Assembly (NCBI RefSeq): GCF_004364585.1
Contig: NZ_SOAN01000004.1
Span: forward strand, 62,001 to 126,000
Length of the DNA stretch: 64,000 nucleotides
Origin: Nesterenkonia aurantiaca
GTDB lineage: Bacteria > Actinomycetota > Actinomycetes > Actinomycetales > Micrococcaceae
Direction of reading: 5' to 3'
In this document: one piece after another, positions 1-9,200 of the stretch
Numbering within the stretch: the first letter of the stretch is position 1
Layout of the letters: each line of letters opens with the position of its first letter
The notes under the pieces: model-generated
What the model saw: the letters and a program-made list of their open reading frames with translations, nothing else
Databases searched by the model: none
What the model was told of the DNA's origin: nothing
Made by a program: the position numbers and the translations under genes

Positions 1-24
1 AGGGCACGGCACAGCAATCCAGCG

Positions 25-162
25 CTGCGGCGGAGCCAGCCCAGGCGCTGTCGCGGAGCCAGCCCGGCCGCTGCGGCGGAGCCAGCCCAGGCGCTGTCGC
101 GGAGCCAGCCCGGCCGCTGCGGCGGAGCCAGCCCAGGCGCTGTCGCGGAGCCAGCTCAGGCG
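25..162. repeat. 23-bp minisatellite, six units in alternating A/B types
   Basis: Two closely related 23-bp units alternate with an exact 46-bp period. Type A begins at 25, 71 and 117; type B begins at 48, 94 and 140. Units share the core CGGAGCCAGC. The last unit overlaps the 3' end of the LuxR-type gene and contains its stop codon (156-158). The array is strand-neutral and has no spacer diversity, so it is not CRISPR. The 24 bases before it hold no recognisable feature. Confidence 0.9.
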
Positions 163-3098
163 CTGCGCAGACCGTCCTCGGCCTCGTCCTGGAGCATCCG
201 ACGCAGCGCATGACGCGAGTCCAGCGCGAGCTTTCCCAGCGCGTTCGCCACGTGGTACTCCACGGTGCGCACCGAGAGGACGAGCTCCTCGGCCACGTCC
301 TTATTGGACAGACCGTGCCCGACCATCAGCGCGATCTCCCGCTCGCGGGCGGTGAGCGCGGCCAGCGCGAAGCGCGCCTTGGAGCTGAGTCCTGCGGGCA
401 GGTCGATCATCCTCACGCGTCCCACGGCACCTGGGAGTGCGCCCCCCTTGCGCAGCGTCCGGAAGACCTCATCGGCCTGATGGAAGAGCCCCTCCGCCCC
501 GCACCCCTGGAACATGGACCCGGCCCAGAGCACCCATTCAGAGCTCTGCTCGACCTTCTCCTGCAGTGAGTCCATGCCGAGCACCACGCACTGCGCCAGG
601 TCCAGTGCGAGGAGTCCGCGGTAGATGCTCAGCGCTCCGCCGTCACCGGAGACCTGGCTGGATTTCAGCGCCGGGATCCCGGAGACCGTGGTCATCGCCG
701 CGCTGAGGTGTTCATAGGCTGTGACGTGTTTTCCGGCCCCCATGGCGGCCAGTCCGCGCAGGTGACGCAGCACGTAGTCGCGCTGTGCGGCGGAGGAGTG
801 CTCATCAGCACGAACCTTGGTGATCAGTGCCGGCAGCGCCTGGGCCCGGCCGCTGTGGAACAGCGAGCGGCCGAGCAGCACTGCAGGGGTGATCGCGCGG
901 GACCAGATGTTGAGCTCGGCCTGCAGCCCGAGGACGCTGCTGATCACGCGCTCATGGTCCTGGGCGCACGTGGCCCCCCAGGCCTCGACGAATCCTCGGC
1001 CCGCGCGCCCGAGACTGGTGTCGGTCATGCGATGGATGTGTGCGCGCAGGTCGAAGGGCCAGTTCTGCCCCTCCCGCTCCCCGCGCGCCGCGGGCACCAG
1101 GTGGGCAGCGTTGAACGCCACCGGTGCCAGGTTGTCTTCGCTGATGTCCAGCACCTCCGCGGCGGCCGACTCGGCGAACCCCTGGGCCTCGCTCCACATC
1201 CCGGCCTCGAAGAGCAGGTAGGTGAGATGGATCTCGGCGTGCGCCAGTGCGCGACGATTTCGTCCGGGCCAGTTCTCGACGGCGGAGATCAGGTCCGAGT
1301 AGGCCTCGGAGAGGTGACCGGTGGTACGCAGCAGTGCGCCGCGCGCAACCAGCAGCACCAGCTGCGCAGACTCCGTGCCGGGAATCTGGCGAACCTCGTC
1401 GAGGAGCACCTCGACCTCCTGGGAGAACAGCTCGGGCTCAGCGGCATCCATGCCCTCCAGCAGTCGCCAGAGCTGCAGGCTGACCCGCAGTCCACGTGTC
1501 TCCGCCAGCAGCTGCTCGGGCGTAGCCATCCGGATGCGCAGGGTCGGATCCCCGGCTTGGAGGCGTTCTTCGAGCAGCTGCAGCACCTCGACGGTTCGTT
1601 CAGCGATCTTGAAGAGCTGCCAGTAGGATCCGCGGAGACCTGTGGTGCGCGAAGCGCTCAAGACCGTGTCGGCATAGCACAACAGTGCCTTCGGCGAGGC
1701 CTCCTCCAGACCGGCGCCGCCGGCCAGAAAGCCCAGTGTGCTCTGCAGATCTCCGCGCATCAGACTCTCGCGGGCCAGGATTCCGCGGCGCAGCACCGGA
1801 TGCACGTTCTCGTGGCTCTGCGCCCAGCTGGTCGTCGAGTCGATGGCGAACCGGGTGCCGGCGCGCATCGCGGCAAAGGTCAGGGCCTCCAGGGTGTCCC
1901 CTGATCGGTCCACCTCGAAGGCGAGCCGGCTCAGCTCGAGGGTCTCGGCATGATCGCTGGTCCGGCTCGCGGTGCGCGCTGCGTCCGTGAGCGCTGCAAC
2001 GATCGCCGGGCGGTCTCCCACCGAGGGGTCCAGCAGCGCCGCTTCCGCACGGTGACGCGCCGAGGAGGGACCCGCATCCAGGCGTGCCAGGCGCAGGTGC
2101 AGATCCGCCCGCTGCTCGCGCGGGAGATCGGCCACGAGGCCCTGCCGAAAGATGTGGTGGGTCAGGAAGAACCGGCCGGATTTGACCGATTCCTGGACCA
2201 GGCCGGAGTCTCGCAGCGCCGCGGCGTCCACGGCCTCGACGCCGAGCAGGTCACGGATCTCGTGGATCGCCAGCGGGTAGCTGGAGAGGGCGAGCAGCGC
2301 AAGGACCTCCTGCAGCTGCACAGGAGTCTCCTCGAAGACCTCCCGGATGCGCTGCCGCTGAGACTCGGCCGGACCTTCGCCCCGGTCCAGCTGCTCCAGC
2401 GCGTCGTCCAGCGCCGCGGCGGTGATCGCCTCGTCGCGTGCGGTGAGCTTCTCGATGACGTGGTCCAGGAAAGCCGGGAACCCGCCGGTGGCGTCGTGGA
2501 TCCGCGCCGCCACATTGCTGCTGATCGGCAGCCCGGTCTGCTCCTGGAGCAGCGCGCGGACCTCGGCTCGGCTGAACGGCTCCAACACGATGCGCAGCGC
2601 CTCGCCGGCGGTCGCTGTGTATCGCGCCAGGCGCTGCAGCTCCGGTCGCGTGGTGGGGCGGCTTGTCACCAGCGAGAGCAGCGGGACGTCCTCGACCTCG
2701 CGGATGGTCTGATAGACCACGGCGGCCGAGAGCGGATCCATCCACTGCAGGTCCTCGATGACCAGCACCACGGGTTCCGTGATGCCGTCGACCTGCTCCT
2801 GGACCAGCGCGGCAAGCTCCTGCGGATCTGTGGGCGCGTGGTAGCGCTGCGGCTTGCGCAGCAGATGCGCGGCCGCGTAGCCCGGCGTCGCCCGGTCGGC
2901 GACATCGAGGTAGACATTTGCACGGGACCAGCCCGTCAGTCGGGCCACGGCCTCATTGAGCAGGGACGTCTTGCCTACGCCCGGAGGGCCGTCGATCAGG
3001 ATGAACCTCGGGTCGGAGGAGGAGTGAACGGACTCCGCCGCCGCCGCAATGAGTTCCAGCTCTGATTCTCGGCCCAGAAACCTGTGCAATCGTGACAT
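156..3098 (-). CDS. Large LuxR-family ATPase transcriptional regulator (LAL/MalT type)
   Basis: A 980-residue regulator of the LAL class: N-terminal STAND/AAA ATPase, long helical middle and C-terminal LuxR DNA-binding domain. The Walker A motif GPPGVGKTS is at residues 37-45 and a Walker B stretch ending IEDLQWMD is near 113-121. The middle is rich in Ala/Leu/Glu helices as in TPR-like MalT arms. The C-terminal helix-turn-helix near residues 910-970 has the LTAREREI start and the SNKDVAEEL and SVRTVEYHV core. Length fits the family (about 900-1000). The ATG at 3098 has AGGGAG about 6 bases upstream. It lies 127 bp downstream of sufT on the same strand, but this gap and its unrelated type suggest separate transcription. 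The inducer and targets cannot be read from sequence. Its stop codon lies in a minisatellite. Confidence 0.9.
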   Translation of the reverse strand: MSRLHRFLGRESELELIAAAAESVHSSSDPRFILIDGPPGVGKTSLLNEAVARLTGWSRANVYLDVADRATPGYAAAHLLRKPQRYHAPTDPQELAALVQEQVDGITEPVVLVIEDLQWMDPLSAAVVYQTIREVEDVPLLSLVTSRPTTRPELQRLARYTATAGEALRIVLEPFSRAEVRALLQEQTGLPISSNVAARIHDATGGFPAFLDHVIEKLTARDEAITAAALDDALEQLDRGEGPAESQRQRIREVFEETPVQLQEVLALLALSSYPLAIHEIRDLLGVEAVDAAALRDSGLVQESVKSGRFFLTHHIFRQGLVADLPREQRADLHLRLARLDAGPSSARHRAEAALLDPSVGDRPAIVAALTDAARTASRTSDHAETLELSRLAFEVDRSGDTLEALTFAAMRAGTRFAIDSTTSWAQSHENVHPVLRRGILARESLMRGDLQSTLGFLAGGAGLEEASPKALLCYADTVLSASRTTGLRGSYWQLFKIAERTVEVLQLLEERLQAGDPTLRIRMATPEQLLAETRGLRVSLQLWRLLEGMDAAEPELFSQEVEVLLDEVRQIPGTESAQLVLLVARGALLRTTGHLSEAYSDLISAVENWPGRNRRALAHAEIHLTYLLFEAGMWSEAQGFAESAAAEVLDISEDNLAPVAFNAAHLVPAARGEREGQNWPFDLRAHIHRMTDTSLGRAGRGFVEAWGATCAQDHERVISSVLGLQAELNIWSRAITPAVLLGRSLFHSGRAQALPALITKVRADEHSSAAQRDYVLRHLRGLAAMGAGKHVTAYEHLSAAMTTVSGIPALKSSQVSGDGGALSIYRGLLALDLAQCVVLGMDSLQEKVEQSSEWVLWAGSMFQGCGAEGLFHQADEVFRTLRKGGALPGAVGRVRMIDLPAGLSSKARFALAALTAREREIALMVGHGLSNKDVAEELVLSVRTVEYHVANALGKLALDSRHALRRMLQDEAEDGLRSA

Positions 3099-3225
3099 GT
3101 GAGCTCCCTGGCACAGGCGGCATCCTGCCTGCTTCAGGGTACGGACATGGATGCCACCTGCTCCGAGACAGCCTATGCCAAGGTTCTTCCCAGCAATAGA
3201 CCCGGCAGGTAATTGTTCAAATTTA

Positions 3226-3558
3226 TTAGATGTTGAAGCCCAGGGCGCGCATCTGCTCGCGGCCGTCGTCGGTGATCTTCTCCGGGCCCCACGGCGGCAT
3301 CCAGACCCAGTTCAGCCGCCACTCGTCGACCAGGCTGCCCACGTGCTGTCCGACCTGCTCTTCGAGCACATCGGTGAGCGGGCAGGCCGCGGTGGTCAGC
3401 GTCATGTCGATGAGCAGCGCGCCGTCCTCGGCGTAGTGCAGGCCGTAGAGCAGACCGAGGTCCACGATGTTGATCCCGAGTTCGGGGTCGATGACGTCCT
3501 TGAGTGCTTCCTCGACATCTTCAAGCGGCGTCTGAGCCGCGGTGACAGCGTCACTCAT
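3226..3558 (-). CDS. sufT: SufT-like DUF59 (MIP18-family) Fe-S assembly protein
   Basis: A 110-residue DUF59 protein, last gene of the suf operon. Family members help mature Fe-S proteins in the cytoplasm. The sequence has the family's DPELGINIVDLGLLY block (about residues 24-38) and the TLTTAACPLTDVLEEQV block with the conserved cysteine, followed by the VWMPPWGPEKI-type segment near the end. The ATG at 3558 has a strong GGAGAGGAG upstream. The gap to sufU is 88 bp, larger than elsewhere in the operon. The symbol rests on domain plus operon position; PaaD-like phenylacetate proteins share the domain but not this context. Confidence 0.9.
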   Translation of the reverse strand: MSDAVTAAQTPLEDVEEALKDVIDPELGINIVDLGLLYGLHYAEDGALLIDMTLTTAACPLTDVLEEQVGQHVGSLVDEWRLNWVWMPPWGPEKITDDGREQMRALGFNI

Positions 3559-3646
3559 GGCGCTCTCCTCTCCTTCGACGTTCTGTATGTACGTGCTGTG
3601 GTCTGTATCTGATCATCTGCAGGGTCCAACGTTTCAAGTCAAGGGT

Positions 3647-4105
3647 CTATGCCCGGCCGCGCGCCTGGACCAGTGCGTCGCGCAGCGCCATCCAACCCAG
3701 CAGAGCACATTTGATCCGTGCGGGATAGCGTGCCACACCGGTGAAGGCCGAGGCGTCCTCGAGCGCCTCCAGGCGTGAGGAGTCCAGTTCCTTGCCTCGT
3801 GCCGCCATGAGCTCTCGGAAGTACGCCCCGAGCTCCTCGGCGCGGGCGACCGGCTGGTCGAGGACGAGCTCGTGCATGACCGAGAGCGAGGCCTGAGAGA
3901 TCGAGCAGCCCTGGCCGGTCCAGCCGAGCGCCTGGATCCGCTCCCCCTCCGGGTCCAGCCGGACCCGGAGCGTGACCTGATCTCCGCAGGTGGGATTGAT
4001 CTGGAAGGACTCTCCGCCGTATTCGGTGAGCTCGCCCTCGCCCTGCCGTACCCGGGCGTGATCAAGGATCACCTGCTGGTAGAGCTGTTCCATCGCATCG
4101 GCCAT
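3647..4105 (-). CDS. sufU: SufU, Fe-S scaffold / zinc-dependent sulfurtransferase
   Basis: A 152-residue SufU. It accepts persulfide sulfur from SufS and passes it to the SufBCD scaffold. The zinc/cluster ligands are visible as Cys40 and Asp42 (in the PTCGDQ motif), Cys67 (QGCSIS) and Cys133 (IKCALLGW). The insertion between the second and third cysteines that separates SufU from IscU is present. The start codon overlaps the sufS stop by one base (TGATG), so the two are translationally coupled, as expected for a sulfur-relay pair. No oddities. Confidence 0.96.
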   Translation of the reverse strand: MADAMEQLYQQVILDHARVRQGEGELTEYGGESFQINPTCGDQVTLRVRLDPEGERIQALGWTGQGCSISQASLSVMHELVLDQPVARAEELGAYFRELMAARGKELDSSRLEALEDASAFTGVARYPARIKCALLGWMALRDALVQARGRA

Positions 4106-5421
4106 CAGTGGCCTCCTGTATCCGAGGGCGCCGCGAAGAACCGGCGCACCTCGTGGAGCCCGGCGATGAACGCATCGACGTCTGCGGCGGTGGTGTAGAC
4201 CCCTGCCGAGGCGCGTGCCGAGGCATGGACACCGAGCCGCCGGTGGATCGGCTGGGCGCAGTGGTGGCCCACCCGCACGGCCACCCCTGCGTCGTCGAGC
4301 ACCTGGCCGACGTCGTGCGGGTGCACCCCGTCCACCTCGAAGGCGACGACGGCGAGCCGATCGGTGGCGTCCTGGGGTCCCAGCACCCGGACTCCGGGCA
4401 CCGAGGTGATGCCGTCGAGCAGCCGCTGGGTCAGCTGCGACTCGTGGGCGGCCACCTGGTCCATGCCCAGCTCGCTCAGGTACTTCACCGCGGCCGCGAA
4501 GCCGACGACCTGGGCGACCATCTGCGTGCCGGCCTCGAAGCGCTGCGGCGGCGGCATGAAGCTTGTGGCCTCCATCGTGACGACTTCGACCATGGAGCCC
4601 CCGGTGAGGAAGGGCGGCAGATCCTCGAGCAGCGCACGCTTGCCGTAGAGCGCGCCCACGCCCGTGGGTCCGACCATCTTGTGCGCGGAGAACGCGGCGA
4701 AGTCGACGTCGAGGGCGTGCAGGTCCACCGGCATGTGGGCCGCGGTCTGGCAGGCGTCGAGCACCACGTAGGCGCCCACCCTCCGGGCACGCGCCACCAG
4801 CGCCTCCACGTCGGTGATCGCACCGGAGACGTTGGAGGCGTGGGTGATGGCCAGAATCCTGGTCCGCTCCCCGATCACGGAGAAGGTCTCGGGATCCAGG
4901 CGGCCCTCCGCCGTGACCGAGATCCAGCGCAGGGTCGCGCCGGTCTTCTGCGCAAGCTGCTGCCAGGGCACCAGGTTTGCGTGGTGTTCGGCCTCGCTGA
5001 CCACGATCTCGTCACCGGGGACCAGCGCATAGCGCTGGACGGCCTCGGGCGTCACCGCGGCTGCCGCGGCGCTGCCTGGGGCTGCCGCGGCGGCGAGGCT
5101 GGCGTTGAGGAACCCGTAGGCCACGAGGTTCAGCGCCTCGGTGGCGTTCTTGGTCCAGACGATCTCCTCGGAGTCGGCGCCGACGAACTCTGCGACGACA
5201 TCGCGCGAGGTCTCGTAGGCCTCGGTGGCCTCCTCGGCGATCTGGTGGGCACCGCGGTGCACCGCCGCGTTGGTCTGGGCGTAGAACGTCAGCTCCGCGT
5301 CGATGACCTGCTGCGGCTTCTGCGCGGTGGCCCCGGAGTCCAGGTACACCAGCGGCTTCCCGCCGCGGACCGTGCGGCCCAGCAGCGGGAAGTCAGCCCT
5401 GACGGTGTCTGGATTCAGCAT
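4105..5421 (-). CDS. sufS: SufS, group II cysteine desulfurase
   Basis: PLP-dependent enzyme that takes sulfur from cysteine as a persulfide for cluster assembly. Counting from the ATG at 5421 (438 residues), the PLP lysine is Lys248 in SAHKMVGPTG and the catalytic cysteine is Cys388 in RVGHHCAQP. The frame is open upstream to 5499, but that would run 71 bp into sufC. The ATG at 5421 lies 7 bp after the sufC stop and begins the conserved MLNPDTVRADFP, so it is preferred. An Ala-rich stretch at about residues 110-128, after LNASL, is longer than I expect for SufS and looks like a surface-loop insertion. Confidence 0.96.
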   Translation of the reverse strand: MLNPDTVRADFPLLGRTVRGGKPLVYLDSGATAQKPQQVIDAELTFYAQTNAAVHRGAHQIAEEATEAYETSRDVVAEFVGADSEEIVWTKNATEALNLVAYGFLNASLAAAAAPGSAAAAAVTPEAVQRYALVPGDEIVVSEAEHHANLVPWQQLAQKTGATLRWISVTAEGRLDPETFSVIGERTRILAITHASNVSGAITDVEALVARARRVGAYVVLDACQTAAHMPVDLHALDVDFAAFSAHKMVGPTGVGALYGKRALLEDLPPFLTGGSMVEVVTMEATSFMPPPQRFEAGTQMVAQVVGFAAAVKYLSELGMDQVAAHESQLTQRLLDGITSVPGVRVLGPQDATDRLAVVAFEVDGVHPHDVGQVLDDAGVAVRVGHHCAQPIHRRLGVHASARASAGVYTTAADVDAFIAGLHEVRRFFAAPSDTGGH

Positions 5422-5428
5422 GGGGCGC

Positions 5429-6190
5429 TCAGGCCTGGGCGGGCGCGAGGAAGCGATCGTAGCCGTTGGCCTCGAGCTCGTCGGCCAGTTCTGGGCCACC
5501 CTGCTCGGCGACCCGGCCGTCGACGAACACGTGGACGAACTGCGGGGTGATGTAGTTCAGGATCCGCGTGTAGTGGGTGATCAGCAGGGTGCCCATGTCG
5601 TTCTCGGAGTGGGCACGGTTCACGCCGTCGGAGACCACGCGCAGCGCGTCGATGTCCAGGCCGGAGTCGGTCTCGTCGAGGACCGCGAACTTGGGCCTGA
5701 ACAGCTCCATCTGCAGGATCTCTACGCGCTTCTTCTCACCACCGGAGAAGCCTTCGTTGACGTTGCGGTTGGCGAAGTCGGCATCGATCTTCAGCTTCTC
5801 CATGGCGCCGCGGACATCCTTGGCCCAGGTGCGCAGCTTCGGAGCTTCGCCGTCGATGGCGGTCTTGGCGGTGCGCAGGAAGTTCGTCATGGTGACGCCG
5901 GGAACCTCCACGGGGTACTGCATGGCCAGGAACAGGCCGGCGCGGGCCCGCTCATCCACGGACATCTCCAGCACGTCGAGGTCGTCGAGCGTGATGGTGC
6001 CCGAGGTGACCTTGTAACGGGGGTGCCCGGCGATGGTGGAGGCCAGTGTGGACTTGCCGGAGCCGTTGGGGCCCATGATGGCGTGGATCTCACCGGACTT
6101 GATGGTCAGGGTGACCCCTTTGAGGATCTCTTTGGAACCCTGCTCGGTCTCGATGGAGACGTGCAGGTCCTTGATCGCGAGAGTAGACAT
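5429..6190 (-). CDS. sufC: SufC, ATPase of the SufBCD scaffold complex
   Basis: A 253-residue ABC-type ATPase that binds SufB and SufD and drives cluster assembly on them in the cytoplasm. Walker A GPNGSGKST is at residues 40-48, the signature SGGEKKRVEILQ follows near 150, and Walker B is in KFAVLDETDSGLD. Length is normal for SufC. It sits between sufD (109 bp upstream) and sufS (7 bp downstream). The longer gap before it holds a 20-bp palindrome. Confidence 0.97.
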   Translation of the reverse strand: MSTLAIKDLHVSIETEQGSKEILKGVTLTIKSGEIHAIMGPNGSGKSTLASTIAGHPRYKVTSGTITLDDLDVLEMSVDERARAGLFLAMQYPVEVPGVTMTNFLRTAKTAIDGEAPKLRTWAKDVRGAMEKLKIDADFANRNVNEGFSGGEKKRVEILQMELFRPKFAVLDETDSGLDIDALRVVSDGVNRAHSENDMGTLLITHYTRILNYITPQFVHVFVDGRVAEQGGPELADELEANGYDRFLAPAQA

Positions 6191-6253
6191 TCTTTGCGTG
6201 TCCTTTGCTTGATTCGTAGAAGTGCTGGTGATGGAGCGAACGAGCCGCGGCGC

Positions 6254-6273
6254 CCGGCAGGACTTCCTGCCGG
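6254..6273. other. Palindrome in the sufD-sufC gap
   Basis: A near-perfect palindrome with 9-bp arms (CCGGCAGGA / TCCTGCCGG) around a 2-base centre, about 64 bp upstream of the sufC start. In the mRNA it would form a short, very stable hairpin. It has no following U-run, so a processing or stability element is more likely than a terminator. Function is inferred only. Confidence 0.55.
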
Positions 6274-6298
6274 CGGTGCTTCTGGAGGACCGGGGCCC

Positions 6299-7588
6299 CT
6301 AGAAGCCGGCGATCTTCAGTTCGTTCTCCAGGTCCTGCTGGACCGTGTCCTCGATCGACTCCACGCCGATGGCCTGGACGATCTCGTTGAGGAAGCCGCG
6401 GACCACGAGCTGGCGGGCCTCCTTCTCCGGGATGCCGCGCGCCATCAGGTAGAACAGGTGGTTCTCATCGAAGCGCCCGGTGGAGGAGGCGTGTCCGGCA
6501 CCCTCGATCAGTCCGGTCTCGATCTCCAGGTTCGGGATCGAATCGGCGCGGGCGCCGTCGGTGAGGATCAGGTTCTGGTTCTTCTCATAGGAGTCGGTGC
6601 CTTCGGCCGCCTTGCGGATCAGCACGTCGCCGACCCAGACGGTACGAGCGTCCTGACCCTGCAGCGCCCCCTTGTAGAGCACGTTGGAGCTGTTCCGTGG
6701 GGAGTTGTGGTCCACGAAGCTGCGGTGCTCCAGGTGCTGGCCCGCGTCGGCGAAGTAGAGCCCGTACATCGAGGCCTCTCCGCCCTCGGCGGAGTAGCGG
6801 ACGTTGGAGTTCAGCCGGACGACCTCGCCGCCCAGGGTGATCGAGACGTGCTTGTACTTCGCGTCGCGGCCGACCTCGGCGTCCTGCTGGCCCACGTGGA
6901 CGGCGTCCTCGTCCCAGCGCTGCAGCGAGACCACGGTGACGTCGGCGCCGTCGCGCACGATGACCTCCACGTTGAGGTTGGCATCGGCGGAGCCCCGGTG
7001 CTCCATGACGAAGACCGCCTTGGAGTGGTTTCCCGCCTCCAGCACGATGTGCCCGTTGGCGCGGTGCCCGGCGGCTTCACCGGTGATGTCGAGGAAGATC
7101 GGCTCGCTGAGCTCAGTGTTCGCCGCGACCTTGATGTGATCGGCCGTCTGGGTCTGGCTGTAGCCGACGACGGCGGCGCGGTCGGCGGCGAGGAAGACGG
7201 TGCCGCGCGGTGACTGGGCCAGCGCCAGCTCACCGTGGGTGACGCCGGTGGCGGTGTTGCGCACCTTCAGCGTGACCGGGGTCTGGGTGGCGGCGTCGGA
7301 GAGGACGCGGCCGAGCTTCTTCAGCGGCGAGAAGCGCCACTCTTCTTCGCGCCCGGTGGGTACGGCGAAGTCAGCCACGTTCAGGCTGGTGGTGCGGTCG
7401 GCTCGGGAGCCGCCGGACTTGGCCTTCACGGTGGACTCACCGAGACCGCCGTGGCTGTGTTCGGTCTCCTCATGCGCGGTGGCGAGGTTCTCGCCCTCTT
7501 CGCTCATGCCTGGAATCGTGATGCGGGCTTCGCCGACCTCGACTCCTGCGACCTGTTCCGCCTGATCGGCGGACGCGGAATTCGTCAT
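6299..7588 (-). CDS. sufD: SufD, Fe-S scaffold subunit
   Basis: A 429-residue SufBD-family protein that pairs with SufB on the SufC ATPase. The first 60 or so residues are variable and acidic. The conserved beta-helix core follows, ending with the family C-terminal block containing [19 protein letters not shown] and LVVRGFLNEI. The ATG at 7588 is preceded by GGGAAGAG. It is the third gene of the operon, 154 bp after sufB. Lower identity to SufB and the shorter N-terminus separate it from SufB. Confidence 0.96.
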   Translation of the reverse strand: MTNSASADQAEQVAGVEVGEARITIPGMSEEGENLATAHEETEHSHGGLGESTVKAKSGGSRADRTTSLNVADFAVPTGREEEWRFSPLKKLGRVLSDAATQTPVTLKVRNTATGVTHGELALAQSPRGTVFLAADRAAVVGYSQTQTADHIKVAANTELSEPIFLDITGEAAGHRANGHIVLEAGNHSKAVFVMEHRGSADANLNVEVIVRDGADVTVVSLQRWDEDAVHVGQQDAEVGRDAKYKHVSITLGGEVVRLNSNVRYSAEGGEASMYGLYFADAGQHLEHRSFVDHNSPRNSSNVLYKGALQGQDARTVWVGDVLIRKAAEGTDSYEKNQNLILTDGARADSIPNLEIETGLIEGAGHASSTGRFDENHLFYLMARGIPEKEARQLVVRGFLNEIVQAIGVESIEDTVQQDLENELKIAGF

Positions 7589-7680
7589 GTGTTTCTCTTC
7601 CCTTGGTTCTGATGCGCGTATTTCTTCTGCGCACGGTGCTGATGCGCGGGGCAGCCGAGGCTGCGCGGTGGGCGGCAGGC

Positions 7681-7719
7681 CCCAGTCGCCCGGAGTGGTT
7701 GTGACCCCGGGCGACTGGG
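7681..7719. other. Strong hairpin in the sufB-sufD gap
   Basis: A perfect 13-bp stem (7681-7693 with 7707-7719, arm CCCAGTCGCCCGG) around a 13-base loop, about 24 bp after the sufB stop. There is no U-run on the suf strand. It could be a partial terminator or a 3' stabiliser that makes sufB more abundant than the downstream genes. Seen directly as structure; the role is inferred. Confidence 0.7.
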
Positions 7720-7742
7720 TGTCCTGCGACGATCTGGCTGGG

Positions 7743-9200
7743 TCAGCCGACCGAGCCTTCCATCTGCAGCTCGATCAGACGGTTGAGCTCCAGGGCGTAT
7801 TCCATGGGCAGCTCGCGGGCGATCGGCTCGATGAAGCCGCGCACGATCATGGCCATGGCCTCGTCTTCGGCGAGTCCGCGGGCCATGAGGTAGAAGAGCT
7901 GATCCTCAGAGACCTTCGAGACCGTGGCCTCGTGGCCCAGCGTCACATCGTCCTCGCGGATGTCGATGTAGGGGTAGGTGTCCGAGCGGGAGATCGTGTC
8001 CACCAGCAGGGCATCACAGACCACCGAGTTCGCGGAGTTCTTCGCGCCCTCGTTGATCTGCACCAGGCCGCGATAGGCGGCACGGCCGCCGTTGCGGGCC
8101 ACAGACTTCGACACGATGGTCGAGGAGGTGTTCGGCGCCATGTGGACCATCTTGGACCCGGTGTCCTGGTGCTGGCCCTCGCCGGCGAAGGCGACCGAGA
8201 GCGTCTCGCCCTTGGCGTGCTCACCGGTGAGGTAGACGGCCGGGTACTTCATGGTGACCTTGGAACCGATGTTGCCGTCGATCCACTCCATGGTGCCGCC
8301 GGCGTCGACCACGGCCCGCTTGGTGACCAGGTTGTAGACGTTGGTGGACCAGTTCTGGATGGTGGTGTACCGCACACGGGCGTTCTTCTTCACCACGATC
8401 TCCACCACGGCGGAGTGCAGCGAGTCGGAGTCATAGATCGGCGCGGTGCAGCCTTCGATGTAGTGGACGTAGGAGTCCTCGTCGGCGATGATCAGCGTGC
8501 GCTCGAACTGGCCCATGTTCTCGGTGTTGATCCGGAAGTAGGCCTGCAGCGGGATCTCCACGTGGACGCCCTTGGGGACGTAGACGAAGGAACCGCCGGA
8601 CCAGACCGAGGTGTTCAGCGCCGCGAACTTGTTGTCGCCCACCGGGATGACCGAGCCGAAGTACTCCTCGAAGAACTCGGGGTGCTCCTTCAGCGCGGTG
8701 TCGGTGTCCATGAAGATGACACCCTGCTCCTCCAGGTCCTCGCGGATCTGGTGGTAGACCACCTCGGACTCGTACTGTGCGGCGACGCCGGAGACCAGGC
8801 GCTCGCGCTCGGCCTCGGGGATGCCGAGCCGCTCGTAGGTGTTGCGGATGTCCTCGGGGAGGTCTTCCCAGGTCTTCGCCTGCTTCTCGGTGGAGCGCAC
8901 GAAGTACTTGATGTTGTCGAAGTGGATGCCGGAGAGGTCTGCTCCCCACATGGGCATGGGCTTGCGCTGGAAGTACTTCAGGCCCTTCTTGCGCAGCTTG
9001 AGCATCCACTCGGGTTCGCTCTTCTTCGAGGAGATGTCCTCCACGACCGCCTCATCGATGCCACGCTTGGCGTTGGCTCCGGCGGAGTCGGAATCCGACC
9101 AGCCGTATTCGTAGGAACCGATGCCGTGGAGCTCGGGGTTGCGCTCCAGAATATCGGAGGTGACCCCCTGGTCCTTTTCGCGCTGGATCTGCTCGGTCAT
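7743..9200 (-). CDS. sufB: SufB, Fe-S scaffold subunit
   Basis: A 485-residue SufB, the main scaffold on which clusters form in the SufBC2D complex. It shows the family pattern: N-terminal helical part with [17 protein letters not shown], the central beta-helix with [17 protein letters not shown], the conserved EGCTAPIY cysteine motif, and the C-terminal block [19 protein letters not shown]. The start overlaps the sufR stop by 4 bases (ATGA), so translation is coupled to the regulator. No frameshift or missing segment was noticed. Confidence 0.97.
   Translation of the reverse strand: MTEQIQREKDQGVTSDILERNPELHGIGSYEYGWSDSDSAGANAKRGIDEAVVEDISSKKSEPEWMLKLRKKGLKYFQRKPMPMWGADLSGIHFDNIKYFVRSTEKQAKTWEDLPEDIRNTYERLGIPEAERERLVSGVAAQYESEVVYHQIREDLEEQGVIFMDTDTALKEHPEFFEEYFGSVIPVGDNKFAALNTSVWSGGSFVYVPKGVHVEIPLQAYFRINTENMGQFERTLIIADEDSYVHYIEGCTAPIYDSDSLHSAVVEIVVKKNARVRYTTIQNWSTNVYNLVTKRAVVDAGGTMEWIDGNIGSKVTMKYPAVYLTGEHAKGETLSVAFAGEGQHQDTGSKMVHMAPNTSSTIVSKSVARNGGRAAYRGLVQINEGAKNSANSVVCDALLVDTISRSDTYPYIDIREDDVTLGHEATVSKVSEDQLFYLMARGLAEDEAMAMIVRGFIEPIARELPMEYALELNRLIELQMEGSVG

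Noticed and set aside
25-162. CRISPR-like array
   Set aside because: Units are contiguous and alternate without unique spacers; no cas genes nearby.
5303-7213. 636-codon open frame on the plus strand across sufS/sufC/sufD
   Set aside because: Spans three genes with full catalytic motifs on the other strand; no recognisable domain.
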